64,000 bases of DNA from Trifolium pratense. Taxonomy: Eukaryota; Streptophyta; Magnoliopsida; Fabales; Fabaceae. This document shows positions 36,600 to 48,832 of the stretch, piece by piece. Position numbers and translations under genes: made by a program. How positions within the stretch are numbered: the first letter of the stretch is position 1; the number at the start of each line of letters is the position of its first letter. The stretch covers positions 8,360,266 to 8,424,265 of the forward strand of contig NC_060064.1 in NCBI RefSeq assembly GCF_020283565.1. Reading direction: 5' to 3'. Below the pieces are notes generated by a model. It worked only from the letters and a program-made list of their open reading frames with translations. It was not told the DNA's origin and made no database searches.

Positions 36600-37530
36600 A
36601 TTTCACAATACTCACCAATGACTCCTTTTCGTTGACTATACTTTGTTTTGAATACCATATGTTTGTAGGTTCAAGTTCAATGTTAGTGCAGATTCTTGCA
36701 ATTCTCTTATTATTTTTGCAGTAATGAGTATTTCACATATCTGATTCCTGTCTGGTTTTTTTTCTTTAATATTATTTGATACATGGTTTTCAAAAATATT
36801 CAGTGATCCTCCTCCTCCCGTATCCAGATTGTGACAGGGTGGAGGTCTATTACATTGCAGCGGGCCGAGCTGGTTGGCTTTAGTATTTGCCAACCAGGAA
36901 GTTTAAACTGCTGCTAAAATAAGACATGGCACAGTACCAGCTCTTGACTGCATAAGTTTCATGGTGCAAGATAGATTGTGCCGTACATTTTATGCTGTTA
37001 CTTTTTAGTTACTCTTGTGTTCCTTTAAGTCCCTTTTCCTTCTAGATTTTTTCCCAAACTTTCAAATGTTAATCAGCATTAGTCCATACAGAAGACTTTT
37101 TGCTGGTGTAATTTCCAGGTAATTCTAATTGATCTAGTCTCTTTTTGTGCTTGATGATTTCACAAATACTCACCAACGATTCCTTTGTATTGACTATGCT
37201 TTGTTTTACATGGCATTACACCAAAGGTTCAATGTGAGTTCGTATTATAGCAATTCGTTTTTGTTATCAGTTATGTGCATTTCACATGTCTGATTCTTTG
37301 TCTGAATTGTTTTCCTTTAGTTGATACATCTGTTTTGAAGCATTCAATTATCCCCCCTAACCCGGTCCAATTGTATAATGTTGCAGCTGGCCGAGCTGGT
37401 TGGCTTTAGTATTTGCCAGCTGGGAAGTTTAAACTGCTGCTAAACTAAAACAAGGCACAATACCAGCTCTTGACTGCATAAGTTTTCTTGGTGCAAGATA
37501 GATTATGCCCTACATTTTATATGGTTATAT
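36600..37530. repeat. Diverged tandem duplication downstream of adenylate kinase
   Basis: Copy 1 spans about 36,600-36,995 and copy 2 about 37,157-37,530. Matching blocks are TTTCACAA-ATACTCACCAA, TTGACTAT-CTTTGTTTT, CACAT-TCTGATTC, GCCGAGCTGGTTGGC followed by TTTAGTATTTGCCA, GGAAGTTTAAACTGCTGCTAAA, CCAGCTCTTGACTGCATAAG and GGTGCAAGATAGATT. The last 130 bp of each unit is clearly the most similar part. I see no open frame shared by both. The segment starts 360 bp after the adenylate kinase stop, so copy 1 may lie in the 3' UTR. Confidence 0.8.
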
Positions 37531-38395
37531 TTGTAGTCTTTTGCCATTGATTTAAGAATTTAGGAATGGTTAATTTCTTTTTATGGGAATAAAATGGTAT
37601 AATTAATTTTACTTGCCTGTTGCATCTGCACTTTCCTTTATAAAATTGTTATATTTGTTTTTGCAATACAAGTTTGGAGCTCCCAAGAGTGATTGGTTAT
37701 GGTGGAACTGCGGTCTGTTTCACTTGAATTTTATCAGCTATATCAGGAGTATAAATTCTAGATAATACTTTGGAGAGGATTTTATCTAATTATACAAGAA
37801 TTTTCACAACTGGAGTTAGTTTCTCACATCTTGGTGAAATCTTTGTGGAGTCTACCTTTAGTGTTCGGCTAAGTCTTGAACATGATATGGTCTTTTTGTC
37901 TCAAATTTTAAGCATTCTTTAAGAAAATAATTTTGCCTCTAAATATAAGAGGAATGGTAAAGTTGAGATGAAAAAAGCACTTTTCTTTGAAGAAAGGAAA
38001 GAAAACTCTTTCCCAAAGAATTAAGAATCACTTTTCTTGTGGGATAGAGAAACCAACAAGAAAATCAACATAAAATATTAATTATTTTGTCAATCACTTA
38101 TACTTTTATTTATATATCGTATGATAATTACACTTTAATGAAAGGTAAATGGGCAACAAGCTGCGCTGCTAACTTTTTTTAAATGGTAAAATCAGTCCTC
38201 TTAAAAAACATGGTGTTAAAATCTTGAAACTAAAAATTCCATGTTACGAGAGTGTTTTGTTTTTCAATGTTATCATTTTCATGACGTCCACTACTTATTT
38301 GTAAAATCTTGAAAATGTCTTGTTTGGAGTTTTTTTTGTCTTCTAAATTTTTCATTTTTATAATATCCGCTACTTTTAACGATTTTCTTTTATTA
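37531..38395. other. Intergenic DNA, no gene seen
   Basis: AT-rich sequence without consistent coding frames. Its right-hand end runs into the LINE-like remnant at about 38,400. Confidence 0.5.
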
Positions 38396-38399
38396 TTTG

Positions 38400-38840
38400 A
38401 TTTGTGGGCGAGATATATGGTGCTTAAGGATAAGTTTGGTAGATTTTTTAGTTTATCTGGTAACAAGCAGGTATTAGTGGATGATGTGTTTAACTCTGGA
38501 GTTGGATTGAGCGGTGGGAGTTAGGAGTTGAGAAAAAGTAATTTCAATGGAGGACTTAGTGGGGTATAGGTTTTTTCTGGCTAAACGTTTCTTTGCAAGA
38601 AAATGGAAAATATGCTTGGATTTAGAACCAGAATTTAGGTGAAGTTTATTAAGTCAAAGAAGCTTATCATATAATAACTTGAGATTATGCCAACTTTGAG
38701 AACTCGCCAGTTTGTGATGTTACTTGGAACAAATTGGTGTCTCTCTCTGAGACATCACTACGTACTTGGGGCCTTTTTAATGATAGATTACTAACTGTGA
38801 TTGACTTGTTTTGACGTGGAATTATTCAATTGAAGTCTTA
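38400..38840 (+). pseudogene. LINE remnant, zf-RVT region (degenerate)
   Basis: With several stops and frame changes, the plus strand encodes words typical of the C-terminal end of plant non-LTR retrotransposon polyproteins. The best is WNKLV, then SLRTWGLFNDRLLT and, after a stop, RGIIQL (38,725-38,840). This follows the usual pattern of a Trp-rich WRL-x-RLPT-x-NL-x-RG segment of the reverse-transcriptase zinc-binding domain. No reverse transcriptase core is seen upstream, so the copy is 5' truncated and decayed. Confidence 0.5.
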
Positions 38841-38875
38841 CTTATAATAAATTCGAGTTGAATTTAGATTTTATT

Positions 38876-38960
38876 TTTTTGTATTAACCTTTAGGTTTCC
38901 AGAGAAAAGGAATCCCGATAATCTAGTGTTTGACCAGATAAGTAAAGTATAAAAAAAAAA
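38876..38960 (+). mobile_element. SINE-like repeat, family S4, copy 3
   Basis: TTAACCTTTAGGTTTCCAGAG, then CGATAATCTAGTG and CCAGATAAGTAAAGT parallel the copy at 21,903-22,035. It lies directly behind the LINE remnant. Confidence 0.45.
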
Positions 38961-39780
38961 TTTTGAATTTTAAAACAAAGGATAATGCTTGTAACCTCTC
39001 ATATATTATAACAAAACATACAAGGAGGTATCAAAGGTATGCTCTATTCTTTACCAAATATACTTCGCATCCATAACTTACATGAGGGAGTATCAAATAT
39101 TCAAATGTAGCATGCTCTATTCTTTAACAAAATTGTAAAGATAGTATGTAAATCAAAGCAAGTTCTTCACAACAAATTTCTTGTGAATGCAACATCCAAT
39201 ATGTCACGAAGGGCGGTAAAATCGGTTAACCTATGGATGATTTTATACTTCCTTTATGGTACACAAACAGTTGAGTTGATATCCTCTTCATTTCTATTAA
39301 AAACTATAATAATAGAGATGATGATTTATTTTAAAATATAGACAAGATCTCATCTCGCTCAAAATACCCATTCGCTCTTTAACCTGAGCACAATTACATT
39401 TGTAAGACAACATTACAATATCTGAAGTAATTGACAGCAATGTGCAAGAAACCTGTTCGAAGTATCTAAACTTCAAGTGACTGTAACCCTCTTTGGCCGA
39501 GTGATCGTACTAAACTATTGTTAAAAATCTTATAAATTAGTTTGATGAAAATCACTTGCTCAATATCTTTTATAACATCTTCAACCACATTAGCAGCAAT
39601 GCAGCAAAGCAATATTCATAAATCACATTATTAAAGAGATAAAATCTGGAGAATAATTGATAATATAGATGTATTCAAACTAAATAAACAAAACAAAACT
39701 CGAGTCTGATGATGTTTGAATGACTACAAACGATGATAAAATTTCCAAACAAAATCTCAGTCTAACAAACATTAACAAAA

Positions 39781-41393
39781 TTAGTAACCTCCCTTGAGAT
39801 CATTAACCACATCATATGGAATTGGAGTAACTGTTTCCAATGTAGCTCCTTCAACCATGAAACCAGGTTTGGGTCCTTCTGGCTTTCTCTTGGTGCTTAT
39901 GACCTCACCCTTGGCCTTGGCCTCAGCCTTGAGTTGATCGTTCTTAATCTTCCTCAAACGGAACTCCTCAGTGCACCTAGAAGGCATAACGTGCTCCACA
40001 CGGACATGAATCCTCTTCCTCAAAATCTTGTTCCTAACCTGGACCACATACACAACAACAGTTCAAGATGTTAAACACACGCAGAAGAAGAACCAGAGTC
40101 CATAAACTGTTTCACAAAACTTGTTAAAACTTTGGAGTGAAATAATTTTGCAATAAACACAAGTATTCTCAAGAATTAAAAAACAGACCTATTACCTAAC
40201 TTCTCCCAAATATACTTACAACATTCAAATTCAATGCGCTCATCCAAACAGAATCAACGAATTGAAACAGAGAACAAATCAATAAAATGATGCAAGATAA
40301 TAACAAAATATAACTAACATAATCAAATAATGCAAAAATACACAGACTGAACCAAAAAACTAGGTAGCAAACAAGCAATTAAACATCAGAAATGGATTCC
40401 CTAACTTAAACATCAAAAGTGAACACCAAGAAGATTTGAATAAAAATCGTATACATTAAAGTACCTAATGGCACATAATAGAACAGCTTAAATCCCACCT
40501 ATAAACCTTACAAGATGCAAATAATTATTTCATTTGAAATTGAAAACCTAACCTATAAGTGATAATCCAAACAAGAATCAAGTAACAAATTGAAGAACAA
40601 GAAAATAAAATAATACCGGGAACAAAACAAAATATCACTAAAATTACAACAAAAGCAAATACACATAGAATAAAACATACAAAATAACAAAATATCACCA
40701 AAATTATGAAATGAAAGCGATTACACATATACTTAGTTTCAGTTTGGTAAATTCAACAAGCTAGCTTATAGCTAATTGGACTAACATATAAGCTTGTTTA
40801 ATCAAAATGAGACGTGTTTGGTAAGCTTCCCAATTAGCTTATAGCTTTTTTTGAGATGCTATTTCAAGTAGCATCTGAGCTTATAGCTTATGGCTTTTAC
40901 ATTTTATCCCATTCTACCCTTATTATTTTCATTTTATTATTTCTTTATTTCTTTAAAAATATCAATAACTAGCCACTAAACATATACTTATGTCATCTTA
41001 CAGTTACAACAACTAAATTTGGCAAACACTTTAATTTCATTTTAGTAACTTTTCAGCTATAAGCTATCATCTACTATCAACTAACATTTCAGCTATAACC
41101 AAAAAAACTAGGAAACTAAATAAAATTGGTAAACGAGTTTGAGATGCGATTTAAACCTGCTTGTTAACTTCAACACCAATAGCACGTTTGGTAACGTTCC
41201 AGACACGGCCGGTACGACCATGGTAGAACTTGTGAGGCATACCTTTGTGAATGGCGCCGTTAACCCTAACATCAACATAATCGCCGATGTGATAGGTTCT
41301 GAGATAAGTAGCAAGAGCGATTGTACCTTTCTTCCTAAATGGACGAGAGAAAGAGTCTCGAGTGCGAGATCTTAAACCATGACCAGCCGGCAT
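39781..41393 (-). CDS. RPL21: 60S ribosomal protein L21 (eL21)
   Basis: Predicted 164-residue cytosolic large-subunit protein, the normal length for plant L21. Two exons, 41393-41157 and 40038-39781, with a 1,118-bp intron after residue 79 (NKQ/VRNK). The start [23 protein letters not shown] and the basic motif [21 protein letters not shown] are characteristic, and the C-terminus [10 protein letters not shown] is intact. The intron holds an AT-rich MITE-like repeat at about 40,735-41,100. Upstream there are two TGGGCT boxes like those of ribosomal-protein promoters. Arabidopsis has several L21 genes, so paralogues are to be expected. Confidence 0.97.
40735..41100. mobile_element. MITE-like repeat in the L21 intron (limits approximate)
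   Basis: The segment starts near TTAGTTTCAGTTTGGTAAAT and ends near TCAGCTATAACCAAAAAAACT, giving weak terminal inverted similarity. Its interior carries many TAGCTTATAGC-type words shared with the repeats in the PPR and PRXL2 introns. No secure target duplication is visible. Confidence 0.45.
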
Positions 41394-41502
41394 TTTTTTC
41401 TACTCTTTCGTTTCTGTCTAGTCGCCGGAAGAAGCTTTTGTTAACCTCTCTCGTCCAAACAAACAAACCTTAAGGAATTGTGGATGATGGATTAGGCTTT
41501 TT

Positions 41503-41540
41503 TATTGGGCTTTTCTATTTGGTTTCTGTTAATGGGCTGG
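41503..41540 (-). promoter_or_regulatory. Site II-like TGGGCT boxes upstream of RPL21
   Basis: TGGGCT occurs at 41,506-41,511 and 41,533-41,538, about 115-145 bp upstream of the minus-strand ATG. Plant ribosomal-protein promoters commonly carry TGGGCC/T site II elements bound by TCP factors. I see no perfect telo-box beside them. Position and spacing are the support; binding is inference. Confidence 0.5.
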
Positions 41541-41565
41541 ATTTTTTTTCTTACATTTATTTGAC

Positions 41566-42105
41566 AATTGCTCTTCAGCCCCCCTTTTTCATAACTTAGA
41601 GCCCCCAAATTTCCAAAAATGCTCTAAAAGTATCTACTGGGAGATAAAATCTGGCAGGGTAAAATGCAATTCCCTCCCACCTTTTGATTATTTTAAAATC
41701 CGGTAGATGTTAAAATTCATAACTACCGGAGAGATATAACCCGGTAGGTGTTAAAATTAGACATTTGGGGTCTGCATTTTAGCCTACCGAATTTTATCTC
41801 CTGGTAAGTTCCATCAGTTTTTTTTTTGTTTTGACAAAGGTCCACCAGGTTTTAACCCTTAGTAGACATAAGAAAAGTGATTTCAGGCCTACCAAGAGAT
41901 AAAATCTGGTAGGTGTTAAAATTCATAACTACCGGGAGATATAATATGGTAGGTGTTAAAATTATACATTTGCGTTCTGCATTTTAGTTTATTGGATTTT
42001 ATCTCTTGGTAAGATGTCACCGGATATTAACCCCCGATAGACACTTAGGGGAAATTTAAATTTTTTTGGGAGGGCTCTAAGCAATTAAGGGGACGAATAG
42101 CAATT
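41566..42105 (+). mobile_element. MITE with internal duplicated units (about 540 bp)
   Basis: The terminal inverted repeats are AATTGCTCTTCAGCCCC at the left and the complement of AATTGCTATTCGTCCCC at the right; both ends continue into a TTAGAGCCC word. Inside, a unit with GAGATAAAATCTGG, AATTCATAACTACCGG, GGTAGGTGTTAAAATTA and TTTTATCTC-TGGTAAG occurs twice (about 41,641-41,815 and 41,890-42,015). GGTAG/CTACC words create further inverted pairs. No target duplication was resolved. It sits just upstream of the L21 promoter boxes. Confidence 0.7.
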
Positions 42106-43968
42106 CCCTATTTATTTTTTGACACGGCATTAATGGGTTAAAAAGTTTTTTATCCGGTAAATAGATATATTATTTTTTGGTCTTGTCAACTTAGTTTGAT
42201 CGGTAGGAACACCTCATTTTATAACTAGAAGTTGGATTTGAATTTCATATACTTCACTTATTCACTTTAATAGTTGAATTTTAGTCACTAAACTATCTGA
42301 CGATCATATATATTTTAGTCACTAAAACTATCTTTGAATTTTAGTCACTTTAATCTATTAAATATTATTAGTGATCACGCTTCACAATTTTGTAATACTT
42401 ACATTTTTTTGTAAAGAAGTTCAATCAGATTTTTCCGTGGTTTGATTGATTATTGTTAGACTCTTTAAAAAAGAAATTTATGGGTAGACAAGGCAGGCAG
42501 CATCTCATTACAACAGCCGGTAAATTTAATGTCTTGTAATAAGGGAAGAAGAAATATTAATGCCAGAAAAAATCTTCATGATGGGCACTATGTCTATGAA
42601 AATGAACTTGAACAACCAGTCAAAGCTATAGAAACATTGACAGTTAGTTGTCCGTACAATGGCGGGGGTTGGAACAACCAACACTTAATCTTAATAATAT
42701 ATCACAATTCCCAATAACAACAATGTTTCATCCATCCATTTTCAGTTTTATTATTTGTTCACTGTAAATCTAATGTAACCACCACAGCATGTGTCCCATT
42801 CATTTTTGGAATCAAACCACTTCTTCTCCTATCTTCTCTCACTCATTCTCTGTCTGGTTTGTATCTAGCATATACACATAATAGTGTAATAAAATAAGTA
42901 CACTAGTATTTTTTTTATGTAGTAGTATTAATAAATGATAACGAAGCTCTCATTTTTTATTTAATTTTTATATTATAGCAACATTTGTTTTTTTGTTATG
43001 AAATTTTGAGCTTTGTAATGCAGGAGTGGTTGATTAAACTCAGTTTTATATATTTTGGGAAATGAGAAGTAACCGCAGCCAAGCTACCTCTATTTAGCAA
43101 GTTAAAGTTTCTCATATATTTGGTTTTCTTCAGGTTAGTTTGTTTGTTGATGTTTTTCTTCTCACTTTGTTATCTTAATAGTATCCATAAGAAACATAAT
43201 TGGTCCCTTAAATAAATGGTCAGAGTTTCTTTAGAACTCACCTTATATGTCCAACATGTTATCCGAGTCAACATTAATTTTAAAGGTGTATAATTTATAT
43301 TCTGACATGTTCTTGATTAGAATTGCCTTTAGTTATAGAATTGTATCTAACTTGAAGTTAGAATGTGGAGTTTTTACTTCTAGTTGATTTTGTTCAACTC
43401 AATTTTACATGAATATATTCACATATAGATAACTTTACATTGAAATCACTTTTAGTTAGCCAGAATAATTTTTACATAATCAATTCAGCAAAATAAAATT
43501 TTATCACCGGTGAACCAAACATACACAAAGATTCACCCGCTTTCCTATTATCAAGGGGGTAGTGTAGGCCTGACTGATAGATACACATAAATTTTTATCT
43601 CCGGTGAACGAAACATACACATAGATCCACCCGCTTTTCTATTATCAAAGGGTAGTGTAGGCCTGATCGATAGATAATATTGAAAAGGAATCATTTAAAT
43701 CGTTTATAGCTACATTACTAGGACTTTATAGTCTACTATGATTATGGTTGCTGTATTATTGTCCTTTGAAACTTTGAGTTATTGAAGCTTTTAAAATAAT
43801 ATAAACAGTTGTGTTAGGAACTATAATTAAACATATTTCAGTACTTTAGTTTGCAACTTTTAATGTTATTTAATTATACATGCCTACCAAGTAATCTTTA
43901 TCAGTTTTGTTTTTGAAGGTGAAAGTCTTGCAAACAGAATCATACATTGCAAAACATAGGAAATAGTG
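42106..43968. other. Upstream region of the WRKY44-like gene
   Basis: No coding gene is supported. The 62-codon frame at 42,529-42,717 has no recognisable domain. A direct duplication lies at 43,501-43,672. Sequence from about 42,840 on is where the WRKY promoter and any 5' UTR intron should lie, but transcript limits cannot be read from the DNA. Confidence 0.5.
43501..43672. repeat. Two-copy tandem repeat upstream of the WRKY44-like gene
   Basis: The unit TTATCACCGGTGAACCAAAC through CAAGGGGGTAGTGTAGGCCT (43,501-43,571) is repeated at about 43,597-43,664 with changes such as ATCTCCGGTGAACGAAAC. The units share CACCCGCTTTCCTATTATCA. The repeat lies 300-470 bp upstream of the start codon, so it may be in the promoter or the 5' UTR. 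Confidence 0.8.
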
Positions 43969-46393
43969 ATGGATATTGAAGAAGTAGAAAGAGTAGTTGT
44001 TGCCAAACCAGTTGCTTCAAGACCAAAATGTTCTACTTACAAATCTTTCTCAGAGCTTCTAGTAGGTGCAATCAATGACACTCCTCCAATTGCATCTTCT
44101 CAAACTACAATTTCTGCCATTAGACCAAAAACAGTGAGGTTCAAGCCAACATTGAATCCCTCCCATGCTGGTTCTATTTCTTCTCAGGTGAACATTCAGT
44201 GCAATAAATTAAACCATATTGTTTTAAAATCCGAACGGAATTGGAAGGGTTGAACCAATTCAACAAGCCTTTAATACGGTTCGATTATTTTGATGGTTTG
44301 ATTGTGGTTTAGTCCTGATTCAAATAAGGCGGTTGAATCATGACCTAGAGGTCACGCTGGTTTAACGTCTCATTCAGTTTTTAAAACATTATGATACTGT
44401 TTTGAAGTGCTTCTTGGTTTCTAGTTCTAACATCTGTTATGTTTTTTACAATTACAGTCTGACATGGATCCCAAACCTGACGCCAATCAGTCTCTCATTT
44501 ACAAGCCAACGGCAAAATTTGTGTCAAAGACAACCGTCTCTCTATTGGCAAACATGGTCAGTATATTTACACACACATAGTACTCTTCTTTTTCTCATGC
44601 ATATGAATCTTAGATTTTTTGAGATTTTTGAGATTCATATTAAGCATGAACAATGGTTATAAGCAAGGGCAACTCGTATAAGTTAGCATATAGAGTTAAG
44701 TTAGGTCCAAATCTTAGATCTGTTAGGCCACCTCCAAACGTCCAATTCTGCAAACTTTACGCTCCAAATGTGGTGTTCTGGACATTGAATGTGATATGAA
44801 CAAGGGTTATAAGCGAGGGCAACTCGCATACGATAAGCTAGCTTAAGCCTATCTTAAATCTGTTGGGCCACCTGTCAGGCATGCAAACTTTAAGCACCAT
44901 ATGCCGTGTTCTGGACATCAGCGCATTGGACAATGGTATGATATGAACAGTGTTTATAAGTGCGGGACAAACCCTCACTCTATGAGCTAGCTTACGAGGT
45001 TGAGTTAGCTCCAAAATTAAATTATAATAGAAATTTCCAAAAACCATCCTTTATACTTGTGTCCATGATTGTTAATAGGCTTTAAAATCAATACTTATAT
45101 CTCTTTCTGTTCTTTTGGTTAAGGGAATTTGCAGTACTAATCAGCAACAATCACAGCAATCAGTGGACACCAATCTTCAACATTTAAACCATGACAAATT
45201 TAGATCCAATTTGAGCTCAAATTTTCATCAGAACATTACCATTCCAAAAGAAACATACCAGCAGGTCACTGAACCTTGTAAGACGGCACAGCAGAACATG
45301 GAAGAGGATCAAAAAGCTCTAACACCATCCACAATGAATGTTGATAAACCTTCTTATGATGGATATAACTGGAGAAAATATGGACAGAAGCAAGTAAAAG
45401 GAAGCGAGTATCCTCGAAGTTATTACAAGTGCACACATCCTAACTGTCCAGTTAAAAAGAAAGTTGAAAGATCATTTGATGGTGAGATTGCAGAAATTGT
45501 TTATAAAGGTGAACACAATCATGGAAAGCCGCAACTTCAAAAGCGTAACGCGGGAGCGTCACAAGGATCAGGAATGGTTTCTGATGGATTGGTTCAAGAT
45601 ATATTGAATAATAATCAGAATGAAAGGATTGAAGGAAGAATGGAGAATGATGTCAAAGCTTCACAGCCTAATGATTCTGGTCTAGAAAATTCATGCGGTC
45701 TAAGTGGGGAATGTGTGGAAGGAAGCAAAGGATTTGAAGCAGAAGAAGATGATCCTAGAAGTAAAAGAAGGTGAAAAATATTTATAGTTTTAACTCGTCG
45801 TATATGCAGCTTCATGTTCAGTAGATATGATATTTTTAACACAATTTTTTCAGCATTAAGTTAATTATGTTTGTGCATTGTTCATCAGGAAAAATGAGAA
45901 TCAATCCAATGAAGGGGCAGTATCAGAGGAAGGTTTAGTAGAGCCGCGCATTGTGATGCAAAATTCTGTGGATTCTGAAATCCTTGGAGACGGCTTTCGC
46001 TGGAGGAAATATGGGCAGAAGGTGGTGAAGGGAAATCCATATCCCAGGTTCATACTTCCTATATATACTTTTCTTCTTCAAATTAAATTTTATAAATTAG
46101 TTGCTTCAAGATTACTTGTAGACGAAGGTTGCGAATTCTGCAATGCATTGATCCTAATATATTTTTTCTTTGATCTCATCTTATTATTTTTGTAACAATA
46201 TTAAATTTCTTTATCTTGTAGAAGTTACTATAGATGTACTAATATCAAGTGTAACGTTCGCAAACATGTGGAAAGAGCAATAGATGATCCAAAATCATTT
46301 GTGACTACATATGAAGGAAAACACAACCATGAGATGCCACTCAAGAACACAACAACAACTTTGTCTTCTGAAAAAGATTCACAGGCTTCATAA
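43969..46393 (+). CDS. WRKY44: Group I WRKY transcription factor, WRKY44/TTG2-like
   Basis: Predicted 431-residue nuclear factor from five exons: 43969-44187, 44458-44556, 45124-45770, 45889-46047, 46222-46393, frame kept. Two WRKY domains each have WRKYGQK (residues 189-195 and 360-366) and a C2H2 zinc site; in the first, Cys209, Cys214, His237 and His239. The second is split by an intron after PYPR, the usual position in group I C-terminal domains. The N-terminus [19 protein letters not shown] followed by KSFSELL and RPKTVRFKP matches my memory of WRKY44/TTG2. In Arabidopsis that protein acts below the TTG1-MYB-bHLH complex in trichome and seed-coat (tannin, mucilage) development. Intron 2 carries a three-copy repeat. 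Regulation cannot be read here. Confidence 0.93.
44647..45020. repeat. Three diverged tandem units in intron 2 of the WRKY44-like gene
   Basis: The motif GAACAATGGTTATAAGCAAG and its variants begin at about 44,647, 44,798 and 44,947, a period near 150 bp. The first two units share GGGCAACTCG, ATCTGTTRGGCCACCT and TGTTCTGGACAT. The third has CGGGACAAACCCTCACTCTATGAGCTAGCTT, which resembles a common legume LTR segment. It is probably a tandemly amplified LTR fragment. Confidence 0.7.
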
Positions 46394-48480
46394 ACGATAC
46401 TGACTCAATAACATTATAGTTATGTTCTGCAGTTAAGTATACTTGAGCGAGAATTATACTGGATGAATGACCTCTTAGGAAGTTTGTGTCGTACGTTTTC
46501 TCGTAAAAAAAAATAACGTTATAGTTATTTTGGAACATGATTAATTAATATGGTAATCAATTTTATTGTAAGCCACTGCAATGCAATCACCATGAGATGA
46601 ACCTATTTATCAGTGCTTTCCTCTGTCTCATAGTATTTATCTATTAATGTAATGTAATGTAATGTGTATATTTTAAGGAAATTATTAATATACCGATTGC
46701 TATGATAAAATAACTTCTTTTAAATAAAATGTAGGAGTACACTTCATGTTTTATTAGTTAAGACAATAGTTTAACCAGGTGATTGTGATGAAGTGATTAA
46801 CTAAAAATTCTTTCACGCAAAAATAATACATTATAAAAATCCATTTAAAAAATAAATAAAACAAATGCACCCTAAACTTGTTGTTCATTAAATTGATTTT
46901 GTTTTGTTTTCACTACAAATATCCTGTCACAGGAAATACCATAGTAAAAATAACTATTTATAGTTTATAATTTGATTTTACTGTTAACTAGAACTTTGAC
47001 CCATGCGGTGCATGAGTCTAATTAGGTGTAATATGTAATAATAAAAAATAAAATACAAAAATTCTAAGAGCATTTTCAATAAGAGTATAGGGAATTTCAT
47101 GGACTAATTATTCTATATTTGTTTATGTGCTTATTTTATATTTTATATATTTTTTAAATAATTTTTGAACCCCATCGTTTTGTTTACTTATTAAAAAAAA
47201 ATTGCTGATAACTAAAGGTTCAAAAATTGATGATAATTAAAGGTTAAAAAAAAATTAAAGACGTAATCAAGAACATAAACTTAAGTAGACATCCATAAAT
47301 AAATAAAAATTGTGATTAATTCCGCCGTTCAAATTTATTGAAAACAGGGTTAACATATTAGGATTCCTAAATTCTTTCATAATTGAAGCACATGTTTTAG
47401 CGGTTAAAATGTTTTATTGTAAGTAAGAGATGCAGGTTCGATGACAAATCTGTATATTTTTAATATAAAGCTGCAATAAAAACAAAGAGAAAATGAGGGG
47501 AAAAAATTTTGGTTTAGGGTTAACTTATGTTAGCAAGCTTATAATATAAGAGATTATCGGTTTTTAATTGTTTAAATTGTGCAATGAAAATTGATGGTGC
47601 TTAATTGTCGTATGAAATCTTTCCTATGAAAGTTGATGGAGCTTAACACTTTGTGGACATAATTTAAATCACAATTGGTCTGCTAGTGCATATTATATCA
47701 ATTGATCATCGGTTAATATTAAATCTGCAATATTAAAAACAAAATAATGAATGTGATTAGTGACATGACTATGGTTGTGTTTGGTTGTATTGCAAAAAAA
47801 TTGATTTAGTAGAATTGAGTTTGATAATAACTTTTCAAATTACACGTGATAATAACTTTCCAAATCTTACATGATAATTATTCTCTAAATTTATGATCCG
47901 GTAGAAAAAAAATCATTGATCAGGAAAGACATAAAAATATTTCGCGATGAATAATATAGTCAACAATAATTTTGATATGATATACTTTTAAAATTGATGG
48001 TGCTTATCAATTATTGCACATAATTTTAATCATAATTGGTATAGTTGCCATAATGGTTGGAAATATTGCCTTGCATTGAAGGGTTACGAGTTTGAATCCT
48101 AGTCAAGACAAAATTGTATTATTTTTTAATAAAAATTGCAAGATAAAATGGAGGAAAAATATGGAAAACAAATTAGGGTTTAGAGTTTGCTTGTGTATAC
48201 AAGCTTATAATATAAAAGATAAGTTTACAATTTTGTTTTGAATTGATGAGCTGGCCATGTAGGCCAATCGAGTAACAAATTTTGCTATATTAGCTCTGTT
48301 GTGATTGTGAGCAAAGGAAATCATAATAGAAAATATTTCACAAATTATTCTCTCTCGTGTTCTAGGGTTCTCTAAAATTATTCTAATCTATTCCTCCCAC
48401 CGAAATTCATTCTTTCACTTGAATTTCCCGCTTGAAGTAGAGGATTGTCTCGGATTTATTCCCCGAAGATCCAAATCGGT
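46394..48480. other. Repeat-rich intergenic DNA, no gene seen
   Basis: A (TGTAA)n tract lies at about 46,648-46,666. TTTGACCCATGCGGTGCATG near 46,993-47,012 resembles a motif at the ends of common plant dispersed elements. Between about 47,390 and 48,240 related blocks recur: TTGATGGTGCTTA with ATAATTTAAATCA-AATTGGT, AGGTTCGATGACAA versus GAGTTTGAATCCTAG, and CAAGCTTATAATATAA-GA twice. They look like decayed copies of one repeat whose termini I cannot place. Confidence 0.5.
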
Positions 48481-48832
48481 CTCATATCCGGTCTGTTGGT
48501 CCATTTAATTTGATTTGGGGTCATTTCTGGTATTAAGTGATTCCGGTTCTCTTCGATCGCAGTTGTGATGGACGAATTGTGGTCTAATCAACACTGAAAC
48601 AACTAACGATTGGTGTCATTAATTTTTTTGTTTTGTTTTCACCACCAGTATCATATCCATTGAATCGCCTAATTTGGTTCGAGGGTCAGTTAGTTCTGTC
48701 ATCAAGTTGTTTTAGCTCTTCTTAATTACAGTTGTGGATATAAACCATGATCTTTCTCTACCAAATCTAGCATGAATAATTGATTTTTATTAAAGAAGGG
48801 AAAAGGAAATACATAATTGTGTAACGTGTTGT

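Noticed and set aside
41139..41375. Plus-strand frame over the first L21 exon
   Set aside because: It is antisense to a confidently identified ribosomal-protein exon.
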